DNA from: a virus
Strand: one strand, 5' to 3'
IMG/VR virus record: IMGVR_UViG_3300017917_000127
Span: 1-33,669 of that record
Length of the DNA: 33,669 nucleotides
Below the pieces are notes generated by a model. The model was not told the DNA's origin. It did not search any database and saw only the letters and a program-made list of their open reading frames with translations. Within the stretch, counting starts at the first letter, position 1, and every line of letters begins with the position of its first letter. Made by a program: the position numbers and the translations under genes. Positions 21,396-30,147 of the stretch are shown piece after piece.

Positions 21396-23612
21396 ATGCC
21401 GTTTCAATTATCTCCAGGCGTTGCAGTCGTAGAAAAAGATTTCAGTTCTATCGTTCCAGCCGTATCTAGTTCCGTTGGTGCCTTTGCTGGAGCATTCCAG
21501 TGGGGTCCAGTTATGGAGCCAGTTACAGTCGGTTCTGAGAACGAGTTAGTTCGTCGTTTCGGAAAACCAAACGATAGCAACTTTGATTCTTTCTTTACAG
21601 CAGCAAACTTCCTATCTTATACAAATAACCTACTGTTGGTTCGTGCAGACGCTGGACACTTGAATGCGGTTGCTTCTCCGACTGGTGGCGTAACTGCAGT
21701 TACTGTTGGTACAGCAGGTACAGGTTATGTTTCTACAGCAGCTGCTCCAGCAGTTTCTTTTAGTGCGCCACAAGTTTCTGGCGGTGCTAACGCTACTGGT
21801 ACTGCAGTTCTTTCTGGTGGTGCTATCACTGCCATCGTTGTAGCTGGCACTATGGCTAACTACACTACTGCTACAATTACTATCACTCCAGCTGCTGGAG
21901 ATACTGGTAGCGGTGCAACTGCTACAGCAACTATTGCTGGTGGACAGATCACTGGTGTTACAATGACTAATGGTGGTTCTGGTTATAAAGCGGTTCCAAC
22001 TGTTACTATTTCAGGTGACGGTACTGGTGCTGTTGTTAACTCAGTTACTGTTGGTACATCTACTATTACTGGTGTTACAATCACTAACGCTGGTTCTGGT
22101 TATACTGCAGCACCAACTGTAACAATCGCTGCTCCTCCAACTGGTACTTCTGCACTTGCCACTGCAACTATTGCAACTGGTACTGGTCTAAAAATTAAAA
22201 ATGGTGAAGAATATCTACAACAGTACGCCAATGGCGCTGGTATTGTTGGTGAATTTGCTGCCAAGTATCCAGGTTCCCTAGGTAACTCTCTATTTGTTAC
22301 TATGGCTGATGCTGCAACATATTCTGGTTGGACTGTTACTATTAATGGTGCATCAATTAACTGTGCTACAGAATTTGATGCTGCTCCAGGAACTTCAACA
22401 TACGCTGCTTCAAATTCTGCTACAAATGACGAATTGCACATTATTGTGTTCGATCGTGATGGTGGTATTACTGGTGTAGCTGGTACAATTTTAGAAAAGT
22501 TTGCTTTCGTTTCTAAAGCAGCCGATGCTAAGAAATCTGATGGTACAAACAACTACTACAAAGATGTTATCAATTCACGTTCTGAATGGATCTGGTGGAT
22601 GGATCACACAACATCTGTTAACAACACAGGTGTAGATTGGGGTTCTCAAGCAGCTAATAACCAATTTAAGAGTATGTCTGCTCAAGTTAACCGCAACTTT
22701 AGCGGTGGTACTGATGACTACGCATTAACTGATGGTGAAAAACAAAACGCATTCGTGTTGTTCGAAAACTCAGAAGCATATGATGTTAGCTTAGTTCTAT
22801 TAGGTAAAGCATCTTCTACAGTGGCAAATTATGTTATTAATAACGTAGTTGAAAATCGTTTGGATTGCGTTGCATTTGTTTCTCCACAAAATGTATTAAC
22901 AGGTGCTGCTATTGTTGGAGCTACTTCTACAGAACAGAATGCTATTATTGCATATCGTAATGCTCTACCAAGCACTTCTTATGCTGTTCTTGACTCTGGT
23001 TACAAGTATCAATACGATCGCTACAATGACAAGTATCGCTATGTACCATTGAATGGTGACGTTGCTGGTCTATGTGCTCGTACTGATTACACTAATGATC
23101 CATGGTTCTCTCCAGGTGGTTTGAATCGTGGACAGATTAAGAATGTTGTTCGTTTAGCATTCAATCCAACTAAGACACAACGTGATGAGTTGTACAAGAA
23201 TGGTGTTAACCCAGTTGTTACTTTCCCAGGTGAAGGTACTGTCTTGTTTGGCGATAAAACACTTATGGCACGTCCATCTGCATTCGATCGTATTAACGTG
23301 CGTCGCTTGTTTATCGTTCTTGAGAAAGCAATTGCAACAGCTGCTAAATTCCAGTTGTTTGAATTTAATGACAGCTTTACACGTGCCCAGTTTAAAAACC
23401 TAGTTGAACCATATCTACGTGATGTTCAGGGTCGTCGTGGTATCACAGACTTCCGTGTTAAGTGCGATGAGTCTAACAACACTGGCGAAGTTATTGATCG
23501 CAATGAATTCATTGCTGATATCTTTATCAAGCCAAATCGTTCTATCAACTTTATCACTCTTAACTTCGTTGCTGCTCGTTCTGCGATTAACTTCTCAGAA
23601 ATTGGTGCGTAA
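21396..23612 (+). CDS. 18: Tail sheath protein gp18
   Basis: A 738-aa contractile sheath subunit (T4: 659 aa). N-terminal core LSPGVAVVEKDFSSIVPAVS, GAFAGAFQWGP, FGKPN and FFTAANFLSYTNNLLLVRA; C-terminal core RTDYTNDPWFSPGGLNRGQI, LYKNGVNPVVTFPGEGTVLF, RLFIVLEKAIATAAKFQLFE, LRDVQGRRGITDFRVKCDE and DIFIKPNRSINFITLNFVAA, the conserved part that polymerises and contracts. Residues about 97-262 are a Gly/Thr/Ala-rich insertion of roughly four 45-residue units with the motif TNAGSGYTAAPTVTI. The insertion should decorate the outer surface of the tail. A strong AAGGAG ribosome site lies 7 nt upstream. Confidence 0.97.
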   Translation: MPFQLSPGVAVVEKDFSSIVPAVSSSVGAFAGAFQWGPVMEPVTVGSENELVRRFGKPNDSNFDSFFTAANFLSYTNNLLLVRADAGHLNAVASPTGGVTAVTVGTAGTGYVSTAAAPAVSFSAPQVSGGANATGTAVLSGGAITAIVVAGTMANYTTATITITPAAGDTGSGATATATIAGGQITGVTMTNGGSGYKAVPTVTISGDGTGAVVNSVTVGTSTITGVTITNAGSGYTAAPTVTIAAPPTGTSALATATIATGTGLKIKNGEEYLQQYANGAGIVGEFAAKYPGSLGNSLFVTMADAATYSGWTVTINGASINCATEFDAAPGTSTYAASNSATNDELHIIVFDRDGGITGVAGTILEKFAFVSKAADAKKSDGTNNYYKDVINSRSEWIWWMDHTTSVNNTGVDWGSQAANNQFKSMSAQVNRNFSGGTDDYALTDGEKQNAFVLFENSEAYDVSLVLLGKASSTVANYVINNVVENRLDCVAFVSPQNVLTGAAIVGATSTEQNAIIAYRNALPSTSYAVLDSGYKYQYDRYNDKYRYVPLNGDVAGLCARTDYTNDPWFSPGGLNRGQIKNVVRLAFNPTKTQRDELYKNGVNPVVTFPGEGTVLFGDKTLMARPSAFDRINVRRLFIVLEKAIATAAKFQLFEFNDSFTRAQFKNLVEPYLRDVQGRRGITDFRVKCDESNNTGEVIDRNEFIADIFIKPNRSINFITLNFVAARSAINFSEIGA

Positions 23613-23618
23613 TTAGGG

Positions 23619-23626
23619 AATAAATA
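23619..23626 (+). promoter_or_regulatory. Putative late promoter (AATAAATA) before gp19
   Basis: AATAAATA, one base from the T4 late consensus, in the 36-nt gap between gp18 and gp19, with the start codon 22 nt downstream. Consistent with high tube-protein demand. Confidence 0.55.
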
Positions 23627-23648
23627 AGAAAGAACAAAGGAGAATTAA

Positions 23649-24236
23649 ATGGCAAATATTGCTGATTTTAAAGCGCAAATGATTGGTGGCGGTGCACGCC
23701 CTAATCAATTCCGTGTTGAGTTAACATTCCCGTCTTACGTTACTTTGGGTGTTGTTGCTGGACAGCGTGCACAGTTTTTGTGTAAAGCTGCTCAGTTGCC
23801 AGCATCCACAGTAGAGAACATCCCTGTTCTTTATCGTGGTCGTCCTGTTAACTTTGCTGGTGAGCGCACGTTCCAACCATGGACTATTTCAATCTATAAC
23901 GATACTACTTTCGGTATTCGTAATGCATTGGAACAGTGGCAATCTGGTGTTCAAAACTACAATGCCACTACTGGTCGTACTAACCCACGTGATTATCAAG
24001 TTGACTTAAACGTGCATCAATTAGATCGTAATGGTTCAACAATTAAGTCATACAAATTCGTGGATGCTTATCCAACTAGTATTTCTGCTGTTGGTTTAGA
24101 CTTTGAATCACAAAATGCAATTGAAATGTTTGATGTTGAATTTACATATAACTTCTTCACATCAAATACTGGGGCTGCTGCTGATTTTGGAGTTAATATT
24201 TCTATCGATACTCCAATCGGCACATTCCCAATTTAA
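23649..24236 (+). CDS. 19: Tail tube protein gp19
   Basis: A 195-aa inner tube subunit (T4: 163 aa), through which DNA passes during infection. Typical segments: MANIADFKAQMIGGGARPNQ, FLCKAAQLPASTVENIPVLY, RGRPVNFAGERTFQPWTISI, YNDTTFGIRNALEQWQSGVQ, YKFVDAYPTSISAVGLDFES and IEMFDVEFTYNFF. The C-terminal ~18 residues (FGVNISIDTPIGTFPI) extend beyond the shared tube fold. The ribosome site is AAAGGAG. It follows the sheath gene and a late promoter, and precedes the portal gene as in T4. Confidence 0.96.
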   Translation: MANIADFKAQMIGGGARPNQFRVELTFPSYVTLGVVAGQRAQFLCKAAQLPASTVENIPVLYRGRPVNFAGERTFQPWTISIYNDTTFGIRNALEQWQSGVQNYNATTGRTNPRDYQVDLNVHQLDRNGSTIKSYKFVDAYPTSISAVGLDFESQNAIEMFDVEFTYNFFTSNTGAAADFGVNISIDTPIGTFPI

Positions 24237-24258
24237 TATAAAATAGGGTCTTTACATT

Positions 24259-25914
24259 ATGCAAATTTTTGGCTTTGAAATAAAGCGTAAAACTCAACAG
24301 GACTTACCGAGCGTCGTACCTCCAAGTCCTGTTGAGTCAGGTGCAACCGTAATAAACACTGGTGTCAATGCTGGTGGTTATTACGGTGCAGTTTTAGATA
24401 TTGAAGGTACGATTAAGACTGAAAATGATCTTATTCGTAGATATCGTGAGGTGTCTCAATATTCTGATTGCGATGGTGCGATCGAAGACATCGTTAACGA
24501 AGCAATCGTTGCAGACGAAGACAAACGCTGTGTTGAAATTAAACTTGATGATGTCAAAGTTTCGGCTAATATTAAAAACAAAATCAAAGAAGAATTTGAT
24601 AATATATTACGCACTATAAAATTTGATGAAAGAGCACATGAAATCTTTCGTACATGGTACATCGACGGAAGATTATATTATCAAATTCTTATTGACGAAA
24701 ACAACGTAAAGGGTGGTATTGTAGAGTTACGATACATTGACCCACGTAAGATTCGTCGTATCAAAAACATCAAAAAAGAAAAGACTCCACAAGGGGTTGA
24801 AGTCGTTAAACAGATAGAAGAATACTATTTGTATAATGATAAAGGTATTACAGAGCAAACAACACACGGTGTTAAACTTGCATTAGATTCTGTTGTGTAT
24901 GCTCCATCTGGTTATGTAGACCAGAACACTGGTATGATGATGTCTTATTTACATAAGGCTATCAAACCTGTAAACCAATTAAAGATGATCGAAGACGCAT
25001 TGGTCATCTATCGTATTTCTCGTGCGCCAGAACGTCGTATATTCTATATCGATGTCGGTAACTTACCAAAACTAAAAGCAGAGCAGTATGTCTCTGACAT
25101 CATGAACAAGTTCCGTAACAAGATTGTTTACGATGCAACTACTGGTGAGACACGTGATGATCGTCGCCACTTGTCTATGATGGAAGACTTCTGGATGCCA
25201 CGTCGTGAAGGTGGTAAAGGTACAGAAATTACTACACTTCCAGGTGGACAAAATCTTGGCGAAATTCAAGATATCGAATACTTCCAAGGTAAGTTATATC
25301 ATGCGTTAAATGTTCCTGTGTCACGTTTGCAACCACAACAAGGTTTCAGCATTGGTCGTTCACAAGAAATTTCTCGTGATGAAGTTAAGTTTAATAAATT
25401 TATTGTCAGACTTCGTAAGAAGTTTTCTGTGCTATTCTCAGAAGCGCTGAGAGTCCAACTTGTTGCTAAGAATATTATCACAGCAGATGAGTGGGAAGAC
25501 ATTAGATACAGATTAAAGTATGACTACCTAGAAGACAATCACTTCTCTGAGTTAAAAGACCAAGAGATTTTGATGCAAAGATTGAATTCTTTACAAACTG
25601 TTGATCCGTTTGTAGGAAAGTATTATTCACAAGCATGGGTGAAGAAAAATATTCTCCGTCAAGATGATGAAGAAATTGAACAGATTGCTTCTGAGATAGA
25701 AGATGAGCGTGAACTACAACTAGCGCAAGCAGAGCAACAAGGACAGATGCAGTTGGCAATGCAGCAACCAATGATGGATGCACAAGCAGAGCAACAAGCG
25801 CAAGAAGAACCAGCACCTGAACAACAGAATCAAGACGCTGGTGATGAACAACAAGATGAACAACAATCTAAGGCTAAAGTAACCAAGTTAAAAACTGGCA
25901 CTTGGCCAAATTAA
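24259..25914 (+). CDS. 20: Portal vertex protein gp20
   Basis: A 551-aa protein forming the dodecameric portal ring, the starting point of prohead assembly and the docking site for gp17. Diagnostic segments: IKTENDLIRRYREVSQYSDC, DGAIEDIVNEAIV, ELRYIDPRKIRRI, SGYVDQNTGMMMSYLHKAIK, LVIYRISRAPERRIFYIDVG, NLPKLKAEQY, DDRRHLSMMEDFWMPRREGG, GTEITTLPGGQNLGEI and RDEVKFNKFIVRLRKKFSVL. Residues about 475-551 are a low-complexity Gln/Glu/Asp tail. Upstream spacing is short, with only a weak AGGG ribosome site. Commonly used as a marker gene for environmental T4-like phages. Confidence 0.97.
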   Translation: MQIFGFEIKRKTQQDLPSVVPPSPVESGATVINTGVNAGGYYGAVLDIEGTIKTENDLIRRYREVSQYSDCDGAIEDIVNEAIVADEDKRCVEIKLDDVKVSANIKNKIKEEFDNILRTIKFDERAHEIFRTWYIDGRLYYQILIDENNVKGGIVELRYIDPRKIRRIKNIKKEKTPQGVEVVKQIEEYYLYNDKGITEQTTHGVKLALDSVVYAPSGYVDQNTGMMMSYLHKAIKPVNQLKMIEDALVIYRISRAPERRIFYIDVGNLPKLKAEQYVSDIMNKFRNKIVYDATTGETRDDRRHLSMMEDFWMPRREGGKGTEITTLPGGQNLGEIQDIEYFQGKLYHALNVPVSRLQPQQGFSIGRSQEISRDEVKFNKFIVRLRKKFSVLFSEALRVQLVAKNIITADEWEDIRYRLKYDYLEDNHFSELKDQEILMQRLNSLQTVDPFVGKYYSQAWVKKNILRQDDEEIEQIASEIEDERELQLAQAEQQGQMQLAMQQPMMDAQAEQQAQEEPAPEQQNQDAGDEQQDEQQSKAKVTKLKTGTWPN

Positions 25915-25926
25915 CAGGAGAAATAT

Positions 25927-26118
25927 ATGAGCGATAACGTAACTGAACTAATTCATGCAATTGTAACTGGCAATGCGGTTGCAACAGAGACATCATTTCA
26001 AAGTGCAATGGCAGAAAAATTAGCACCGATGATTGATGCTAGACGTATAGAAGTAGCTCAATCACTGTTTGCTTCTCAAGAACAAGTTTCTGAAGAAGAT
26101 TCACAAGAGCAAGATTAA
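25927..26118 (+). CDS. 67: Prohead core protein gp67-like (63 aa)
   Basis: A 63-aa protein in the gp67 slot between portal and protease genes. The pattern VTELIHAIVTGNAVATETSF, then QSAMAEKLAPMIDARRIEVA, follows T4 gp67 (helix, F-x-x-A-M, then a helix with R/K-I-x-I/V-A). The acidic tail is shorter than in T4 (EEDSQEQD). In T4 this protein is part of the scaffold core and is degraded by gp21 during maturation. A clear AGGAG ribosome site is upstream, and its stop overlaps the start of the next gene. Confidence 0.8.
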   Translation: MSDNVTELIHAIVTGNAVATETSFQSAMAEKLAPMIDARRIEVAQSLFASQEQVSEEDSQEQD

Positions 26119-26663
26119 TGTTTTATTCTGAGTTTGTTAAATCATTCAAAAGATCTGATGTTGTAGAAAGCACCAGATCTTATACACACTTAATTGAAAA
26201 AATTCAGGACGGATCAATTTTAATAGACAACAACAAAACTGATTTTAAAACTATAGAAGAAGCGAGACAATACATCAAGCAAGACTATATTTCTAAACAA
26301 CTAGAAGAACAAGTATCTAAAGAGTTATATGAAGAAATTTCTGACAATAAAATTGCAACTATTATAAAAGAATATCACGATATTAAAGTAACAGATACTC
26401 TAATTGAATCATACATACAGCTCGCTTCTTCTCATATTTTTAGTGTCGATCCAGTTGTTCAAGATATAAGAAAATTAAATAAGTTAGATAATCTAATTGA
26501 AGGTAAATTGCATTACGTATTGAATGACGAATCAATTGTAGCAATTAGCGAACAAACTCAAGATAAGCTAAATAAATTATTGCAACAACAAACAGATATT
26601 ATCGAGTATATGAGAGAAAACAAAAGTAATTTCTTTCATGTTCTTGAACAAATAGAGGAATAA
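26118..26663 (+). CDS. Unidentified prohead-region protein in the gp68 position (181 aa)
   Basis: A 181-aa, predominantly helical and charged protein (MFYSEFVKSFKRSDVVESTR at the start; many Glu/Lys/Gln). I see no motif that identifies it. It sits where T4 has gp68 (a minor prohead core protein), is translationally coupled to the gp67-like gene (TAATG) and lies upstream of the protease. The long helices, for instance QDKLNKLLQQQTDIIEYMRE, suit a scaffold-core component. A gp68 equivalent is plausible by position only; the sequence resemblance is not evident to me. Confidence 0.55.
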   Translation: MFYSEFVKSFKRSDVVESTRSYTHLIEKIQDGSILIDNNKTDFKTIEEARQYIKQDYISKQLEEQVSKELYEEISDNKIATIIKEYHDIKVTDTLIESYIQLASSHIFSVDPVVQDIRKLNKLDNLIEGKLHYVLNDESIVAISEQTQDKLNKLLQQQTDIIEYMRENKSNFFHVLEQIEE

Positions 26664-26665
26664 AG

Positions 26666-27094
26666 ATGGCAGTCACTAAGACGATTCTTAAAAATACAAA
26701 TAACGAAACAGTCGTTAAGATTGCTGGTACTGCAGCATCAACAACTATTGATCTGCAGACTGATCTTCTAGCATCAACACAAGCCCTAGATGGTGCCACT
26801 CAAACAGTTAATATCGCAGGTGTGCAATGGGTTGGTTTGTCTGCTGCTACAGTAACTATTGCTAGAAACTCAGTTAATGTATTAACATTACCAGGTGGTG
26901 GTGCTGATTATATGGAATTTGCTGCTGGTAATGGTTTTGTAGATACTGTTGAAAATACTAGCGATATTGTTGTTACTATTGCTGGCGCAGAAGCGCAATG
27001 TTACTTAGTACTACGTAAGGTTGGTGGTTACGCTACTAAGGTTGAGACAGCAGTGTTTGGTGCATACGATAATCAATCTGTAGTAGGGAGTTAA
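26666..27094 (+). CDS. Small beta-rich virion protein between prohead genes (142 aa)
   Basis: A 142-aa protein, mostly beta, rich in Ala/Thr/Val. It begins MAVTKTILKNTNNETVVKIA and contains TIDLQTDLLAST, VNIAGVQWVGLSAATVTIAR, LPGGGADYMEFAAGNGFVDT, SDIVVTIAGAEAQCYLVLRK and a C-terminal KVETAVFGAYDNQS. It has no counterpart in the T4 67-68-21 order. Its beta-sandwich character and its location among capsid assembly genes suggest a capsid-associated or decoration protein, but a tail protein cannot be excluded. The start has a GAGGA site about 7 nt upstream. Confidence 0.55.
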   Translation: MAVTKTILKNTNNETVVKIAGTAASTTIDLQTDLLASTQALDGATQTVNIAGVQWVGLSAATVTIARNSVNVLTLPGGGADYMEFAAGNGFVDTVENTSDIVVTIAGAEAQCYLVLRKVGGYATKVETAVFGAYDNQSVVGS

Positions 27095-27097
27095 TTA

Positions 27098-27751
27098 ATG
27101 AAACTCATTAGAGAAGTAACAGAATCAGTTAAACTTGTTACCGAGGCTAAACTTGGTAAAGGTAAAGATTATTTTATTGAAGGTATTTTTCTTCAATCAG
27201 AATTAGTGAATCGCAATGGTCGTATGTATAAAGAAAGTACAATGGACAAAGAAGTTTCACGCTACATTAAAGAATATGTAGAAAAGAATCGTGCTTATGG
27301 TGAGTTAGGTCATCCAGATACTCCAAGTATCAACCTTGATCGTGTCTCGCACATGATTGTTGGTCTTCGTAAAGAAGGAACTAACTATATCGGTAGAGCA
27401 AAAATTCTTGAGACTCCAATGGGTAATATCGCTAGAGGTCTATTAGATGGTGGCGCAAACCTTGGTGTTTCAAGTAGAGCACTTGGATCTCTGAAAATGA
27501 ACGAAGACGGAGTACAAGTTGTTCAGGACGATTTTATGCTGTCTACAGCAGCTGACATCGTTGCTGACCCATCAGCCCCAGATGCTTACGTAACAGGTAT
27601 CATGGAGAGCAAAGACTGGGTATTTGTTGATGGAAAGTTTGTGGAAAAGAATATTGAAGAAGTAAAAGCTGTTATACAGAAAACTTCTTCTCGTAATCTA
27701 CAGGAAGCTAAGATAAAGGCTTTCAAGAATTTCCTGAGTAAAATCAGATAA
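27098..27751 (+). CDS. 21: Prohead core protease gp21
   Basis: A 217-aa serine protease (herpesvirus-protease-like fold) that cleaves scaffold, core and capsid proteins during head maturation and finally itself. Visible active-site regions: His72 in YGELGHPDTP, and Ser125/Ser126 in LGVSSRALGS. The downstream conserved DFMLSTAADIVADPSAPDAY stretch (145-164) helps form the fold. The N-terminus (KLIREVTESVKLVTEAKLGK) precedes the catalytic domain as in T4. The gene is placed right before scaffold and capsid genes. Length is close to T4 gp21 (212 aa). Confidence 0.95.
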   Translation: MKLIREVTESVKLVTEAKLGKGKDYFIEGIFLQSELVNRNGRMYKESTMDKEVSRYIKEYVEKNRAYGELGHPDTPSINLDRVSHMIVGLRKEGTNYIGRAKILETPMGNIARGLLDGGANLGVSSRALGSLKMNEDGVQVVQDDFMLSTAADIVADPSAPDAYVTGIMESKDWVFVDGKFVEKNIEEVKAVIQKTSSRNLQEAKIKAFKNFLSKIR

Positions 27752-27753
27752 AT

Positions 27754-27761
27754 TATAAATA
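27754..27761 (+). promoter_or_regulatory. T4-type late promoter (TATAAATA) before gp22-gp23
   Basis: Exact TATAAATA starting 3 nt after the gp21 stop and 32 nt before the gp22 start codon. It provides a dedicated late promoter for scaffold and major capsid protein. Confidence 0.8.
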
Positions 27762-27793
27762 ATTTAATAGAACTATCCAGTTAGGAGAAGACG

Positions 27794-28774
27794 ATGTCAA
27801 TCGAACAAAAAATTGCAGAACTCTTAGCAGAATCAAAAGCAGCTAAACTTGCCGAGCAAGCTGCCAATGAAGAAACTAATGAGATCGTAGAAAATCAAAT
27901 GGACGAAGAGGCTGTTAAACCAGCCCCAGAAAATCCAAATCCAGACAATGCTCGTAACAATGTCCAAGATGAGAAAGAAGCAGAAGGTGGCACTTCTAAG
28001 AAAGAAAATCGTGCCACTCAAGGTGCTTCTGCTCCAGAATCACGTGCAAGCGTGAAGGAAGACATGGACGCATTGTTCAATGGTGAAGAATTAACAGAAG
28101 AATTTAAATCAAAGGCGACTACTATTTACGAAGCTGCAGTTATGGCTCGTGTAAAAACAGAAGTTGCTCGTCTTGAAGAAGAATTTGCAAGTAAGCTAGA
28201 AGAAGCTACTGCTAAACAAATTGAGGGTCTTGTTGAACAGGTTGATGGATATCTCGGCTATGTAGCTGAGCAGTGGATGGAACAAAATGAAATTGCCCTT
28301 GAGCGTGGTATGAAGTCTGAAATTCTTGAAGGCTTCGTTGGTGGTCTTAAGTCTCTATTCGAAGAGCACTATATCGAAGTTCCAGAAGAACGTTTCGATG
28401 TGTTAGGCGAAATGGAACAACATATCGAAGATCTTGAAGCAAAACTTAACGAACAAGTTGCTACTAACATTGAGTTGAGCAAGACTCTTGCTGAACAAAA
28501 GCGTAGCGAAATCGTTAAAGTAGTAAGCGAAGGCTTGACTGATACTGAAACTGAAAAGTTTAATGCATTAGTTGAAGAACTTTCTTACGAAGATGCTGAG
28601 TCTTTCGAAACAAAAGTTAAGACTATCCGTGAAAACTATTTCACAACTAAGGCAGCTACAGAAGTTAAGTCTGTAGTTACTGATGCTCCAGTAGAAACAT
28701 TGACTGAAGAGAAGAAAGAGAAAATCGATCCATCTATGTCAGCGTATCTGTCTGTTCTAAACAAATTAAAATAA
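27794..28774 (+). CDS. 22: Prohead scaffold protein gp22
   Basis: A 326-aa, acidic, almost wholly helical protein, the main scaffold around which gp23 assembles. N-terminus MSIEQKIAELLAESKAAKLA, then an Asn/Pro/Glu-rich unstructured stretch (about 40-90), then SVKEDMDALFNGEELTEEFK and long coiled-coil helices (MEQHIEDLEAKLNEQVATNI) and a C-terminal PSMSAYLSVLNKLK typical of gp22. Several L/I-x-E sites for gp21 cleavage are present. It ends 10 nt before gp23. The ribosome site is AGGAGA. Confidence 0.95.
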   Translation: MSIEQKIAELLAESKAAKLAEQAANEETNEIVENQMDEEAVKPAPENPNPDNARNNVQDEKEAEGGTSKKENRATQGASAPESRASVKEDMDALFNGEELTEEFKSKATTIYEAAVMARVKTEVARLEEEFASKLEEATAKQIEGLVEQVDGYLGYVAEQWMEQNEIALERGMKSEILEGFVGGLKSLFEEHYIEVPEERFDVLGEMEQHIEDLEAKLNEQVATNIELSKTLAEQKRSEIVKVVSEGLTDTETEKFNALVEELSYEDAESFETKVKTIRENYFTTKAATEVKSVVTDAPVETLTEEKKEKIDPSMSAYLSVLNKLK

Positions 28775-28784
28775 GGAAATTAAC

Positions 28785-30089
28785 ATGACTACTCGTCAAC
28801 AATTAGTAGAAAAATGGGCACCAGTCCTAAATCACGAAGGTGCTGCACCAATCAAAGATCAGTATCGTAAAGAAGTTACTGCTGTTCTTTTAGAAAACCA
28901 AGAACGTGAAATGGCTAAACAACGTGAAGCGTTGTTTGAAGCTGCTCCAACTAACGCTGTTGGTTCATATCCAGACGCAGGTGGTATGGCTAAGTTTGAT
29001 CCAGTATTGATCAGCTTGGTTCGTCGTTCTATGCCACAACTTATCGCTTATGACGTTGCTGGCGTTCAGCCAATGACTCAGCCAACTGGCTTGATCTTCG
29101 CAATGAAGTCACGCTATGGTTCTATGGGCGGCACTGAAGCATTGTTCAACGAAGCAAACACAGAGTTCTCTGGTGTTGATGGTGCTGGTTCACAAGCTGC
29201 TTACGATTTCGGTGGTTCTGAAGTTATCGGTCGTGGTATCGCTACTTCTGATGCAGAACGTCTAGGTCAAGGTGGTGCTGGTGATGGTTCTTTCAACCAA
29301 ATGGCATTCTCTATCGAAAAGACTTCTGTTACTGCAAAGACTCGTGCTTTGAAGGCAGAATACTCTATCGAATTAGCACAAGACATGAAGAGCGTTCATG
29401 GTCTTGACGCTGAAGGCGAATTGAGCAACATCCTTTCAAGCGAAATTCTTGCTGAAATCAACCGTGAAGTTATCCGTACAATCTACAAGACTTCTAAAGT
29501 TGGTGCACAAGTTGGTACTGCTGCTGCTGGTACTTTCGACTTGGACGTTGACTCTAATGGTCGTTGGTCTGTTGAAAAGTTCAAGGGTCTAATGTTCCAA
29601 ATCGAACGTGAAGCCAATGCTATCGGTCAACAAACTCGTCGTGGTCGTGGTAACTTCATCATCACTTCTGCAGACGTTGCTTCTGCATTAGCGATGGCTG
29701 GTGTTCTTGACTACACTCCTGCCTTACAAGGAAACAGCAGCTTGAACATCGATGACACTAGCACTACTTTCGCTGGTGTTCTAAACGGCAAGTACAAAGT
29801 GTATGTTGATCCATATACTGCAAACGTATCTGCTACTCAGTTCTTCGTTGTTGGTTACAAAGGTACTTCTGCCTTTGACGCTGGCTTGTTCTACTGCCCA
29901 TACGTTCCTCTACAAATGGTTCGTGCAGTTGATCCACAGTCTTTCCAACCAAAGATTGGCTTCAAGACTCGTTACGGTCTAGTTGCTAACCCATTCGTGG
30001 ATCTTGACGATGGTTCTGGTACTGTTGGTGATTTGACTACTGACGCAAACTACTACTATCGTAAAGTTAAGGTTACTAACCTAATGTAA
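28785..30089 (+). CDS. 23: Major capsid protein gp23
   Basis: A 434-aa HK97-fold capsid subunit. Recognisable: QREALFEAAPTNAVG near the N-terminus, LVRRSMPQLIAYDVAGVQPM, PTGLIFAMKSRYGSMGGTEA, FSIEKTSVTAKTRALKAEYS, ELAQDMKSVHGLDAEGELSN and VPLQMVRAVDPQSFQPKIGF. The LFE|A sequence (Glu52-Ala53) fits the gp21 cleavage rule, so the first 52 residues would be removed during maturation (T4 removes 65). It is shorter than T4 gp23 (521 aa), as in other environmental relatives. Codon use is strongly biased (Ile almost always ATC), consistent with very high expression. A UUCG-loop terminator follows. Confidence 0.98.
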   Translation: MTTRQQLVEKWAPVLNHEGAAPIKDQYRKEVTAVLLENQEREMAKQREALFEAAPTNAVGSYPDAGGMAKFDPVLISLVRRSMPQLIAYDVAGVQPMTQPTGLIFAMKSRYGSMGGTEALFNEANTEFSGVDGAGSQAAYDFGGSEVIGRGIATSDAERLGQGGAGDGSFNQMAFSIEKTSVTAKTRALKAEYSIELAQDMKSVHGLDAEGELSNILSSEILAEINREVIRTIYKTSKVGAQVGTAAAGTFDLDVDSNGRWSVEKFKGLMFQIEREANAIGQQTRRGRGNFIITSADVASALAMAGVLDYTPALQGNSSLNIDDTSTTFAGVLNGKYKVYVDPYTANVSATQFFVVGYKGTSAFDAGLFYCPYVPLQMVRAVDPQSFQPKIGFKTRYGLVANPFVDLDDGSGTVGDLTTDANYYYRKVKVTNLM

Positions 30090-30119
30090 TCGACTGAGCC
30101 TACGTAGATAGGACTTTAT

Positions 30120-30147
30120 AGGGGATCTTCGGATCCCCTTTTTATTT
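30120..30147 (+). terminator. Rho-independent terminator after gp23
   Basis: Stem AGGGGATC/GATCCCCT (30120-30127 with 30132-30139) with the very stable TTCG tetraloop, followed by TTTTATTT. It closes the capsid operon. Confidence 0.95.

Noticed and set aside
24237-24245. TATAAAATA before the portal gene as a late promoter
   Set aside because: It has one extra A compared with TATAAATA, so the spacing is wrong; gp20 can be served by the gp19 promoter.
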